Assembly: GCA_030637805.1 (NCBI GenBank)
Contig: DAOWFV010000063.1
Coordinates: 1 to 22,418 of the forward strand
Reading direction: 5' to 3'
DNA length: 22,418 bases
Source of the DNA: Acidobacteriota bacterium
GTDB lineage: Bacteria > Acidobacteriota > Thermoanaerobaculia > Thermoanaerobaculales > Sulfomarinibacteraceae
The position numbers and the translations under genes were made by a program. The notes beneath the pieces are model-generated. The model was not told the origin of the DNA. It did not search any database and saw only the letters and a program-made list of their open reading frames with translations. This document shows positions 7,002 to 14,471 of this stretch, piece by piece (position 1 is the stretch's first letter; every line of letters starts with the position of its first letter).

Positions 7002-8051
7002 GTGAAGGTCTCCCTTATCGTCGTTTGCCACCGCTCGTCGGAGGTGCTTCCGCAGTGCGTGGAGAGCTTTCGCCGCGAGGCGGGAGCAGCCGGAATCGAG
7101 GCCGAGGTCGTGGCGGTGGAGCAGTCGGAGGACGCCGCCGAGCTCGCCCAGATCGAGGGAGCCGGGGTCGACCGGCTGCTCGAACGGCCCAACCGCGGCT
7201 ACGCGGCGGGGCTCAACGCCGGCGTGGCGGAGGCCACCGGCGATGTCCTGCTCCTGGCCAACCCCGATATTGTCTTTTTTGATGGCAGCGTCGATGCGTT
7301 GCTCGGTGGCCTCCGCCAAGGCTTCGACGTGGTCGGCCCGCAGTTCGTGTGGGATGACGAAGCCACCGTGCTCCTGCCGGCGGCGGAGGACCCGGCCCCC
7401 GGCGCCGAGCTTGGTCGCACCTTGAGGCGCGGCCGGCGGTGGGCGTGGTCGGCGCGTCTCGGCCGGAGCCTGGACGAGACCTGGCGGGTTTGGACGGCCC
7501 GAGATCCCCTGGCGGTCGCCGGCTTGCGAGGGGCCGTCCTGGCGGCTTCGCGGGAGGCATTGGGTCGGTTCGGGCCCTTTGACGAGGGGTACTTCCTGTA
7601 CTACGAGGAAACCGAGTGGCTGTGGCGAGCGCGGCTCGAGGGTGGTCGGCTCGGGCTGGCGCCGGGCGCTCGGGTGCGGCACCGGTGGGGACACGCGACC
7701 CGACACAGGGACGACGCAGTCGAGCACGAGGAAAAATCACGGGAGCGCTTCTTCGAGCGCAACTACAGCGGTCCGTGGCGGGCGCTTCTTGGTGCCTGCG
7801 CCGCGGATTCCGGGCGATTACCGTTTGCGATGGCCCGCCTCACCGATGCGGGCGATATTCCCGAGCGGGAGTCCGATCTCTGGCTCGCCTCACCCTTCCC
7901 GCATCTCATGCCGGCTTTGGGCATGGTTCGCTCGAGGGGATTTCCGCCGTCGTTTCTGAAGTTCTGCCGAGAGCGGCGGTGGCACCTGCTGGCGGCGGAT
8001 CGTGACGGCCGGAAGTGGCGGATTGCCGACGCCTGGGCCTGGGGGGCCTGA
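7002..8051 (+). CDS. Family 2 glycosyltransferase (rhamnosyltransferase-like)
   Basis: 349-residue soluble GT-A fold enzyme that adds a sugar from a nucleotide donor to a glycan; cytoplasmic face. Visible: the opening beta strand KVSLIVVCH, the NRGYAAGLNAG loop (64-74), the LLLANPDI strand (84-90, NPD in place of the usual DXD) and the acceptor-side EGYFLYYEETEWLWRA motif found in rhamnosyltransferase-like members. The start is GTG 7002; a nearby ATG (6988) is in another frame and stops at once. The stop overlaps the next gene's ATG by one base (TGATG), implying coupled translation. The donor sugar is unknown. The C-terminal ~90 residues are less familiar and may bind the acceptor. Confidence 0.9.
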   Translation: MKVSLIVVCHRSSEVLPQCVESFRREAGAAGIEAEVVAVEQSEDAAELAQIEGAGVDRLLERPNRGYAAGLNAGVAEATGDVLLLANPDIVFFDGSVDALLGGLRQGFDVVGPQFVWDDEATVLLPAAEDPAPGAELGRTLRRGRRWAWSARLGRSLDETWRVWTARDPLAVAGLRGAVLAASREALGRFGPFDEGYFLYYEETEWLWRARLEGGRLGLAPGARVRHRWGHATRHRDDAVEHEEKSRERFFERNYSGPWRALLGACAADSGRLPFAMARLTDAGDIPERESDLWLASPFPHLMPALGMVRSRGFPPSFLKFCRERRWHLLAADRDGRKWRIADAWAWGA

Positions 8052-9025
8052 TGGCATCGACGAGCACGCTGTGCAGGCGGTTTCGAGCCGGTGACGAGGT
8101 CGCCGTCAACCGAGCCTTCGAATCAAGCCGCGGCGTCGCGCGATCGCTGGACGAGTGGGCCTGGAAGTTCCCCCCCGAGGCCGAGGGCAGGGCGATCGTG
8201 CTCGGCGAGAGGGACGGCGAGGTGCTCACGCACTGTGCGGGCGTGCCCGTCCGTTTCGCCTTCGACGGACGCGAGCTCGATGCACTGCAAATTGTCGATG
8301 TCTTTTCCAGGCCTTCGGCGCCGTCGGCCGGGCTCTTGAAATGCACCGTCGAGGCATTCCTGCAGGAGTTCGGGTTGTCGGGCCGCTTCCCTCTGGCATT
8401 CGGGTTTCAGGACCCACGATCTGATGAACCCGGAGCCGTCCAGCTTGGCGAGGGCGCCGAGAAAAGGGAGCCGCTTGTCTCGCTCCGTCGCCGGCCGTCG
8501 TCGCGGTCTCCCATCCGCCGCCTCCTCTACCGAGCCGAACCGGCGCGGGATTGGGAGCCGCGCCTCGACGATCTCTGGCGCCGGGTGCGCCACCGCTATC
8601 CAGTGGCGGTCATTCGCGACGCCGGCCACGCCCTGCGCCGCTTTGCCGGCCATCCCACCGTGCGTTATCGACGCTTCCTGGTCTTCCCGAGATTCTCCCG
8701 CCACGCCGTGGCCTTCGCCGTCTTTCGTTGCGACGGTGGGTCGTGCCGTTGGGTCGACCTTTTGTGGGACCACGCCCACCCCGGGGCGTTGGAGCGCCTG
8801 GCTCACATCTCAGCCGGCCTTCAGCGCGAGGCCGGCGCCGAGAGCGAGGAGATGTGGCTCACCGGTGATCCCAGGGGTCGCGCTCGCCTCGAAGCCCTGG
8901 GTTTTCACGCCGAGGAGGGGCCGGCTCTTCCGTCCATGGTGGCGCGTTCGTTCGAACCGGAGATCGACGCCGCCGGGCTGCTCTCACGGTGTTACCTGAC
9001 AATGGCCGACACGGATATGGTCTGA
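8051..9025 (+). CDS. GNAT-family acyltransferase, paralogue 1
   Basis: 324 residues; ATG 8051 overlaps the preceding stop by one base. The N-terminus (FRAGDEVAVNRAFES, then LDEWAWKFPPEAEG) matches two-lobed GNAT proteins found in polysaccharide loci, where they transfer an acetyl or similar acyl group to a sugar amine or related acceptor. The C-terminal half carries the conserved segments HRYPVAVIRDA, FAGHPTVRYRRFLV, CRWVDLLW and MWLTGDP, and the protein ends MADTDMV. It is clearly paralogous to the next gene over the whole length. The stop overlaps the next ATG by one base. Family level is fairly sure; the substrate is unknown. Confidence 0.78.
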   Translation: MASTSTLCRRFRAGDEVAVNRAFESSRGVARSLDEWAWKFPPEAEGRAIVLGERDGEVLTHCAGVPVRFAFDGRELDALQIVDVFSRPSAPSAGLLKCTVEAFLQEFGLSGRFPLAFGFQDPRSDEPGAVQLGEGAEKREPLVSLRRRPSSRSPIRRLLYRAEPARDWEPRLDDLWRRVRHRYPVAVIRDAGHALRRFAGHPTVRYRRFLVFPRFSRHAVAFAVFRCDGGSCRWVDLLWDHAHPGALERLAHISAGLQREAGAESEEMWLTGDPRGRARLEALGFHAEEGPALPSMVARSFEPEIDAAGLLSRCYLTMADTDMV

Positions 9026-10014
9026 TGACGGCTGACCCCGTGATCCGGCTGTACGAGCCCGGCGACGAGGCCGCCATCAACGACGGCTTCAACCGCGTGT
9101 TCGGCAGGGAACGAACCCTGGCCGAGTGGACCTGGAAGTACGAGACCGACGAGCGGCCGCGCCCCACCGTTGCCGCGTGGGAAGGAGACGCCCTGGCGGC
9201 GCACAACGGCGGGATCCCGGCCGACTTCCAGGTGGGCGGCGTTCGGATCAAGGCCCTGCAGGGCGCCGACACTTTCTCACTGGCGGCGGCGCTGCGACGT
9301 CCGGATTGGCGGGATGCGTGGCAGATGGTGATGGATTACTTCGCCGAGGTGGCCGAAAATCGCTTGGGGGTATCTCTACTCTACGGTTTCACCGGGGGAC
9401 AAGCCATCAGCCACATGGTCCACCGTGCTCGCTGGGATTCGGTAGAGCCGCGACGGATCCCCTTGTTCACCCGGCGGCAACGGCCGTCCGGACGATCGCT
9501 GGCCTCGAGGTTTTTCAACGCGCGTCTGATCGGTGACCACGAGCCGGCCCTCGACCTGCTATGGGAGCGGGTCGGACACCGCTACTCCACCGCCGTCATC
9601 CGCGACGCCCAGCACGCGAGGCGGCGGCTCAGCGGGCACCCGACGGTCCAGTACCACCGCTGGCTGGTTTCTCCCAGGTTCTCTTCGACACCGGTTGCGT
9701 TCGCGGCCTTCCGGACCGACGCGGGAATCTGCCGCTGGGTGGACCTGGTATGGGATGAGAGGCACGCCGGCGCCCTCGAGCTCGTCGATCACCTGTCGAG
9801 GCAGCTCGCTGAGCAGCACGGCTGCCGCCATGAGGAGCTGTGGCTGGACGGCGACCCCGAGGCCGAGGGGTGGCTCCGCTCCTTCGGCTTCGAGGGCGGG
9901 CCGGACCCCAGCGGGGTGGTCAGGGTGGTGCGCTTCCTCGACGAGGGCCTCGACGCGGGGGCCTTTGCCCCGGGCCGCGTCTACACCACCATGGCCGACG
10001 CGGATCTGGTGTGA
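9025..10014 (+). CDS. GNAT-family acyltransferase, paralogue 2
   Basis: 329 residues starting at ATG 9025 inside the previous stop. The N-terminal signature LYEPGDEAAINDGFNRVFG and LAEWTWKYE fits the acyltransferase fold. It shares with paralogue 1 the segments HRY..AVIRDA, GHPTV, CRWVDL.W, LWLDGDP and the C-terminus YTTMADADLV. It is roughly half identical by eye in the C-terminal half and more diverged in the middle, so substrate specificity has probably split. Last gene of the plus-strand run. It faces the SGNH hydrolase gene across an aldo/keto reductase fragment. No clear terminator is visible after the stop. Confidence 0.8.
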   Translation: MTADPVIRLYEPGDEAAINDGFNRVFGRERTLAEWTWKYETDERPRPTVAAWEGDALAAHNGGIPADFQVGGVRIKALQGADTFSLAAALRRPDWRDAWQMVMDYFAEVAENRLGVSLLYGFTGGQAISHMVHRARWDSVEPRRIPLFTRRQRPSGRSLASRFFNARLIGDHEPALDLLWERVGHRYSTAVIRDAQHARRRLSGHPTVQYHRWLVSPRFSSTPVAFAAFRTDAGICRWVDLVWDERHAGALELVDHLSRQLAEQHGCRHEELWLDGDPEAEGWLRSFGFEGGPDPSGVVRVVRFLDEGLDAGAFAPGRVYTTMADADLV

Positions 10015-10028
10015 GGGTTTGGGTTGAG

Positions 10029-10253
10029 CGGACCTTCTGTTAGCCCGATGTCTCGAGGCTGATACCACTCTCCGAGGCCGTCGATCACACTCATCTCGCA
10101 TTCTGAAAAATGAAAGTCCTGGATGTCCAGATTGGCTTTGATGTGATTCGTTTGGATGCTTGATGGCATGGGGCCGACACCCTTTTGAACCGCCCACCGG
10201 AGGACTATCTGGGCAAGCCTTTTGTTATGGCGGGCGGCGATCTTCTCTAACAT
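10029..10253 (-). pseudogene. Aldo/keto reductase C-terminal fragment
   Basis: Read on the minus strand from 10253, the first ~60 codons encode a typical aldo/keto reductase C-terminus: IAARHNKRLAQIVLRWAVQ, then GVGPMPSSIQTNHIKANLDI and FSECEMSVIDGL. The NADPH-binding helices are there. The barrel and catalytic Tyr/Lys/His/Asp, which should lie about 200 residues upstream, are missing. The upstream side runs within 13 bases into the end of the SGNH gene, and the frame drifts into the 3' end of the GNAT gene (first stop at 9981). Base composition is near 50% G+C, below its neighbours. It is a remnant left by insertion and deletion at the meeting point of two operons. Apart from this, 10015-10266 holds nothing I recognise. 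Confidence 0.75.
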
Positions 10254-10266
10254 GGATGGCAGAAAG

Positions 10267-11385
10267 CTAACCCGGATCAGCCTCCTCTTCGCGCAGCAGG
10301 GAGGCGAGCCGATCCGCCAGCAGTCGGGCGAGCTTGTCGCTGCCCGCGGTGGCGAAGTGCACCGGATCCCAGAAGTCCTCGCGCTGCCAAGAAGTCTCCC
10401 TGACCGCGTCGACGGCCATGGCTCCCTCTTGGGCCGCGACCTCCAGCAGGATCCGATTGACCTTGGCGAGCTCGCCCTCGACCGCGTCTCCTTCGATGCC
10501 CAGCCATTCGGTGAGAAAGCGGCGATCGCGAGGGGTCTCTACCGGGGCCTGGCGAAGCGGCTGGGTGACCAGGACAACCTCAATGCCGTGGGCTCGGGCG
10601 ACCGCGATCACCGTGCGCAGATTGCGTCGGTAGGTCGTGAGGCCCGCCTCGCTCACCGCGGGGGCGAGGGTGGCAATGTCGGCCTCGGCTCGAGAAGGCG
10701 AACGGCCGAGCAGAGCGCGAAGTCGCTCCAGGGCGACGCTGCGATCGAGCAGACCCGGCTCCTCGAGCTCGAAGCCGAGCGCCGAGAGCATGCGCCCGGC
10801 GTGGCCGCGCTCGTAGGTTGGGTCGTGCGGGTCGTGGGACGCCGGCTGGAGATCGTTGAAGCCCTGCATCATTACGAGGAGATCAGGCCGCAACTCGACG
10901 TCTCGGGTGAGCAGCGCGATGATGTTCTCCAGCGTCGTCCAGGTCGGTAGCCCCGCGTTCCACACCTCCACCGGGAGCCCCCTCGCGCGCAGTTCCTCCT
11001 CGAGTCGCCACGGCCAGCTGGTCTCGTTGCGGTCGGTGAGACTGTCGAAGGTGGTCGATCCGCCGGCGCACAGCACTCGCAGAACTCCGGCGGGCTTCTC
11101 GAAGCTGCGCTCGGGGGAGCGGTAGCCGGCCGAGTTGAGGGTGAAGATCTTGCCCTGGACCTCGGCGTGGGACGAACCTTTTCCGCTGACGTTCAGCCAG
11201 GGGTGGCGCCGGAAGAGCCCGTGCACGGTCCGGTTGTCCCGATACTCGGCGAGCAGAGCCGTGACCGGCCATTCCCCCGTCCGCGCCAGCACTATGGTCC
11301 GGGTCGCTCCTTCGACCAGCGCCAGTAGCAGCAGCGTGGCGACGCCGAGAAACAACGAATAGGTGAGCTTGCTTCGAGTGCTCAC
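10267..11385 (-). CDS. SGNH/GDSL-family hydrolase, membrane-anchored
   Basis: 372 residues; one N-terminal membrane segment (about 8-25), the rest probably periplasmic. All four SGNH blocks are visible: Ser110 in CAGGSTTFDS, Gly145 in WNAGLPTWTT, Asn177 in MQGFNDLQ, and Asp340/His343 in FWDPVHFATAGS. Such enzymes remove or transfer O-acyl groups. In this locus a role in glycan O-acetyl or acyl editing is likely, and may counter the two GNATs. The start is GTG 11385; the upstream GGAG is rather far (about 14 bases), so the exact start is uncertain, but the membrane anchor directly follows. Last gene of the minus-strand operon, 70 bases after the methyltransferase gene. Confidence 0.87.
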   Translation of the reverse strand: MSTRSKLTYSLFLGVATLLLLALVEGATRTIVLARTGEWPVTALLAEYRDNRTVHGLFRRHPWLNVSGKGSSHAEVQGKIFTLNSAGYRSPERSFEKPAGVLRVLCAGGSTTFDSLTDRNETSWPWRLEEELRARGLPVEVWNAGLPTWTTLENIIALLTRDVELRPDLLVMMQGFNDLQPASHDPHDPTYERGHAGRMLSALGFELEEPGLLDRSVALERLRALLGRSPSRAEADIATLAPAVSEAGLTTYRRNLRTVIAVARAHGIEVVLVTQPLRQAPVETPRDRRFLTEWLGIEGDAVEGELAKVNRILLEVAAQEGAMAVDAVRETSWQREDFWDPVHFATAGSDKLARLLADRLASLLREEEADPG

Positions 11386-11455
11386 GCGAACGGCTCACGC
11401 TCCATCATCTTCTCAGCAGAGTAGCAAAGCCTCATCGCGCGTGCCGCCGTGGCGG

Positions 11456-12298
11456 TCATCGGGTCGTCGCCAGGTTCTTCGGGTTGGGCTTGATGGCGGC
11501 CACCAAGATGTTGGGACCGTACCAGCCGGTCGATTGGCAGAGCTGGTCCAGACCCCGCCCCGCGGCGTGCAGGGGACGGCGCAGGAATGCCAGGCGCCGA
11601 CGGGCGAAGCTCGGTTGGTCGAGACCCTCGACCGGGCAAACCGGCTGGGGCTGGGCATAGCGACAGAGCTCGATCTGAAGGCCGGCGGCGCGGATGGCTC
11701 GCAGCAATCGGGAACGTCGAAAGCCGTGCTCGTGCCCACCGGTGAGCATCCAGAGTCGGCGCACGAAGCGGTCCGCCGGGCGCGAGAATACACAGCCGAG
11801 CGCGAAGTCAACGTAGTCGCGCAGGCGCCGCTCGTCTTGAAAGAGCCAGTAGTAGAACAGGTAAAAATGGTAGGTCGTTGTGGTGAGGACCAGTTGACCC
11901 CCGGGGGCCAGGGCTCGGGCCACGTGCTCACAGAAGAGCCGGTGGTCGGGCACGTGCTCGATCACCTCGGTGGTGAAAATCAGGTCGTAGCGCCCCTCGG
12001 GAAGCGGATTCTCCGCTTGGGAAAGGTCGGCGGTGAACAGCCGTTCGTAGTGCCCGATCCGGCGCGCCCGTTCGAGCCCCGCAGCGGCTAGGTCGCAGCC
12101 GTCGACCTGACTCGCCAGCTCGGCCAACCGCTCTCCCCAGGCACCCGACCCGCAGCCGAGGTCGAGGGCCCGTGCTCGCCCGGGCTCTACGGCGGCCCGG
12201 AGAAAGGCACCGAACTCCGGCTGACTCAGGCGGTGCCAGTTCCCCAGCGCTTCGAAGTAGCGATTGCCGTAGAGGGAGTCGTCACCTGTGTCCGCCAC
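11456..12298 (-). CDS. Class I SAM-dependent methyltransferase
   Basis: 280 residues of a cytosolic methyltransferase. Motif I is DLGCGSGAWG (46-55), followed by an acidic strand end (VDGCDLAAAG), LIFTTEVIEHVPD and LAPGGQLVLTT, as in small-molecule/sugar methyltransferases of the Methyltransf_11 type. The aromatic segment FYLFYYWLF is unusual and may form an acceptor or membrane contact. GTG 12298 is chosen because the preceding gene's stop is part of its SD sequence (TGAGGGG, then CCGAC, then GTG), giving tight coupling. In Wzm/Wzt loci methyltransferases often modify or cap the chain; that role here is inference. Confidence 0.88.
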   Translation of the reverse strand: MADTGDDSLYGNRYFEALGNWHRLSQPEFGAFLRAAVEPGRARALDLGCGSGAWGERLAELASQVDGCDLAAAGLERARRIGHYERLFTADLSQAENPLPEGRYDLIFTTEVIEHVPDHRLFCEHVARALAPGGQLVLTTTTYHFYLFYYWLFQDERRLRDYVDFALGCVFSRPADRFVRRLWMLTGGHEHGFRRSRLLRAIRAAGLQIELCRYAQPQPVCPVEGLDQPSFARRRLAFLRRPLHAAGRGLDQLCQSTGWYGPNILVAAIKPNPKNLATTR

Positions 12299-12307
12299 GT
12301 CGGCCCC

Positions 12308-13306
12308 TCAGCGATTCGACCTGTCGGAGTCGAAATCGCGAAAGAACGCGCGCAGTTCGCGTTTCGTATCGCGCTCACGGTAGCGGACGGCCGTCTGATA
12401 TGCCTTCGCTCTCATTTCGGCCAATCTCAGCGTGTCCCGACCGAACCCTTCCAGCAGTTTTTCGACGGTGTCTGCCAACCCATAGACGTGGTTGTTCTGA
12501 AACACGAAAGCGTTCACGTTCTCAGCGAGAAAGTCCTGTCCGCCGAAGCCTTCGTAACAGATCGGCAGGCATCCGGCCGCCATCGCCTCGGGGACAGTCG
12601 TGTTGAATGCCTCAAGGCAATTGACACTGACCAAGAATTCAGAGTCCTGCATGAGTGAGGCGACTTCCCGATGGGGTCTGCCCGTCACTTCCATAAACTC
12701 CCACGGTGGGTTCCGGAGACATGCCCTTTGAAGGAGTTTGCGAACGATCTCGTAGTCGAGAAAACCGGCTTCACGATAGCCCGCCTTGGGAAACATCAGA
12801 ATGCGTCGTTGCCTGGCCCTTTTCCCCGGCAATTCGTCGAGGAAGAAATAGGGAGCAATGAACGGCGGCACGACGGTCGCTTCGATATCGAAATGCCTTT
12901 CCAGCACTTCTTTAACATGGGGAAGGACCGCGACAGCCGCGTCGTATCCGAGATCCCGATAGCTTATGGCCTCGTCGAAGGGCTTGAGGATTAAATAGCT
13001 TCCCTGGACGAACACGACGCGGCGGCAGCCGCCCCCGATCATGCTTCCTTCGTCTGCCAAGACCTCGGGTACCACCAGCACGTCATCAGGCCCAATCTCG
13101 AGCGACGGATCATCGAGGTACGCGATGGGGACATGAGACTCGAGCCATTGGATGGAAAATCCAGAGGAGTGGTGCAGTACGAACGCCTGGACTCCACCCT
13201 CCCGCAAAATCTCGACGTGCTTGTACAAGAGACCGATGCCCCAGCTCGGGATGCCGGAGTCAGGTGTGAGGTAGTAGACGGAAGGACGCATTGGAGTCGT
13301 GTTCAA
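12308..13306 (-). CDS. Family 4-like glycosyltransferase
   Basis: 332 residues with a GT-B fold pattern. The C-terminal half carries the retaining GT4 E-x7-E motif (Glu232 and Glu240 in LEAFNTTVPEAMAAG), followed by GCLPICYEGFGGQDFL. The N-terminal half has VYYLTPDSG and GGGCRRVVFVQGSY, as in acceptor domains. It probably adds a sugar to the exported glycan at the cytoplasmic side. The start at 13306 is TTG with AGGA 8 bases upstream; ATG at 13291 is an alternative with a poorer SD. The gene lies in a lower-GC block together with the radical SAM gene and the end of wzt. It begins 25 bases after the radical SAM stop and ends 9 bases before the methyltransferase gene. Confidence 0.82.
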   Translation of the reverse strand: MNTTPMRPSVYYLTPDSGIPSWGIGLLYKHVEILREGGVQAFVLHHSSGFSIQWLESHVPIAYLDDPSLEIGPDDVLVVPEVLADEGSMIGGGCRRVVFVQGSYLILKPFDEAISYRDLGYDAAVAVLPHVKEVLERHFDIEATVVPPFIAPYFFLDELPGKRARQRRILMFPKAGYREAGFLDYEIVRKLLQRACLRNPPWEFMEVTGRPHREVASLMQDSEFLVSVNCLEAFNTTVPEAMAAGCLPICYEGFGGQDFLAENVNAFVFQNNHVYGLADTVEKLLEGFGRDTLRLAEMRAKAYQTAVRYRERDTKRELRAFFRDFDSDRSNR

Positions 13307-13331
13307 TCCGTGATTCCTATCTCAAGAGTCG

Positions 13332-14459
13332 TTACCGGGTTCGAGCGTATATGCATTTTCGGCAGATGAAGTCTTTCGGACTCTCTTCAATCCCATGCAG
13401 CCAGCGACGGTACCGAGCCATCTTCTCTCCGCCCAGGACCTCTTCTACAGTCTCTTTGTTCAGGTCGCCGACGATATAGTCTTCGTAGTAATCCTGGCAA
13501 CAGAGGACGCATTTGCCTTGCGGCGTCACATGAAGCCACTGAATCGGACGAGACCCCGTTTGGTCGCAGCCGCAGAGCCGGTTTCCCTGCCTGTTGGGGC
13601 GCTGACCGACCGGGAGGTTCCCTGCCCGATCCATGATCTCGGAGTACTTGACCTCGAACCGGCTGCCTGCAAACTCGGCGGAAATTTCCTGGAAGTCGCG
13701 ACGATGATTATCGTCGCCGGTTCCGAGGACCTGGATCTCCATGTTCGGCGCTATTTCCAGGTCCTTCATGTATGAAAGGTACCTAAGGACCAATTCAACG
13801 TGGCTGCCGCCCCGTTCCTTGGCGTACCGTTCGGGATCGATCGTGGAGAGATTGATCGACAGATGACTCAGCCCCCCCATCTCCATGATCGCGTCCACCC
13901 GCTTCGGGGTCAATCCGGTTGCGTTGGTGAGCAGTGCAGGCGGTAGGCCGTGGTTTTTCAGGAGGCGTATTTGATCGAGGAATCGCTTGTCAACCGTCGG
14001 CTCGTTATATTGAATCATCGAGAACGCCTCGATGGTGTCTCGGTACTTCGCGAGCTGGCCCACGATCGACTCATAGAGCTCGGTGGGCATGAAGTAGGGG
14101 TCGCGGCGGCTGATCGACACTGGACAGAAGTAGCACGCCTGATTGCACACCGTGTGCGATTCGAGAGACACGTACTTGATGTGGAACCGGTGCGAAAGAT
14201 CGGCGTCGGCGTTGATCAACCATTCGCCCTCTTCGAGAAGTGATCTCAGTTTATCCGGAGGCGAGCAGGGCGCAGATTCGTCGTCGTAGATCTGATGCAG
14301 TTCGCGAAAGCCGCGGTCGTCCGGCTTGAGTGCGCTGTTGGTGTGCGGGTTGTAGATCTGATGTGCATCGACGTGAAGGAACGGATTAATCTTCAGATCG
14401 AGCGCCACACCATCGGCTGAAGCAATTCCTCTGCCGCTTGGTTTGTTGCCACGTTTCAT
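13332..14459 (-). CDS. Radical SAM/SPASM-domain protein in glycan export operon
   Basis: 375 residues. The CX3CX2C cluster motif is at Cys105, Cys109 and Cys112 (CNQACYFC) and binds the 4Fe-4S that cleaves SAM. The barrel follows (YNEPTVDKRFLDQI, LLTNATGLTP). A SPASM-type C-terminus has Cys296, Cys298, Cys317, Cys320, Cys321, Cys366 and Cys369, expected to hold auxiliary clusters. The first ~95 residues include HQIYNPHTNSALKP and LRSLLEEGEWLIN, which resembles the PqqD/RRE-like N-terminal modules of many SPASM enzymes; that reading is tentative. It sits between wzt and the GT4 gene, so a modification of the glycan, or of a peptide attached to it, is suggested. GAGG lies 7 bases before the ATG, 12 bases after the wzt stop. 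The target is unknown. Confidence 0.88.
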   Translation of the reverse strand: MKRGNKPSGRGIASADGVALDLKINPFLHVDAHQIYNPHTNSALKPDDRGFRELHQIYDDESAPCSPPDKLRSLLEEGEWLINADADLSHRFHIKYVSLESHTVCNQACYFCPVSISRRDPYFMPTELYESIVGQLAKYRDTIEAFSMIQYNEPTVDKRFLDQIRLLKNHGLPPALLTNATGLTPKRVDAIMEMGGLSHLSINLSTIDPERYAKERGGSHVELVLRYLSYMKDLEIAPNMEIQVLGTGDDNHRRDFQEISAEFAGSRFEVKYSEIMDRAGNLPVGQRPNRQGNRLCGCDQTGSRPIQWLHVTPQGKCVLCCQDYYEDYIVGDLNKETVEEVLGGEKMARYRRWLHGIEESPKDFICRKCIYARTR

Positions 14460-14471
14460 TGAATTGCCTCG

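Noticed and set aside
13289..13306. ATG 13291 as the GT4 start
   Set aside because: Not excluded, but TTG 13306 has AGGA at good spacing, while ATG 13291 has none.
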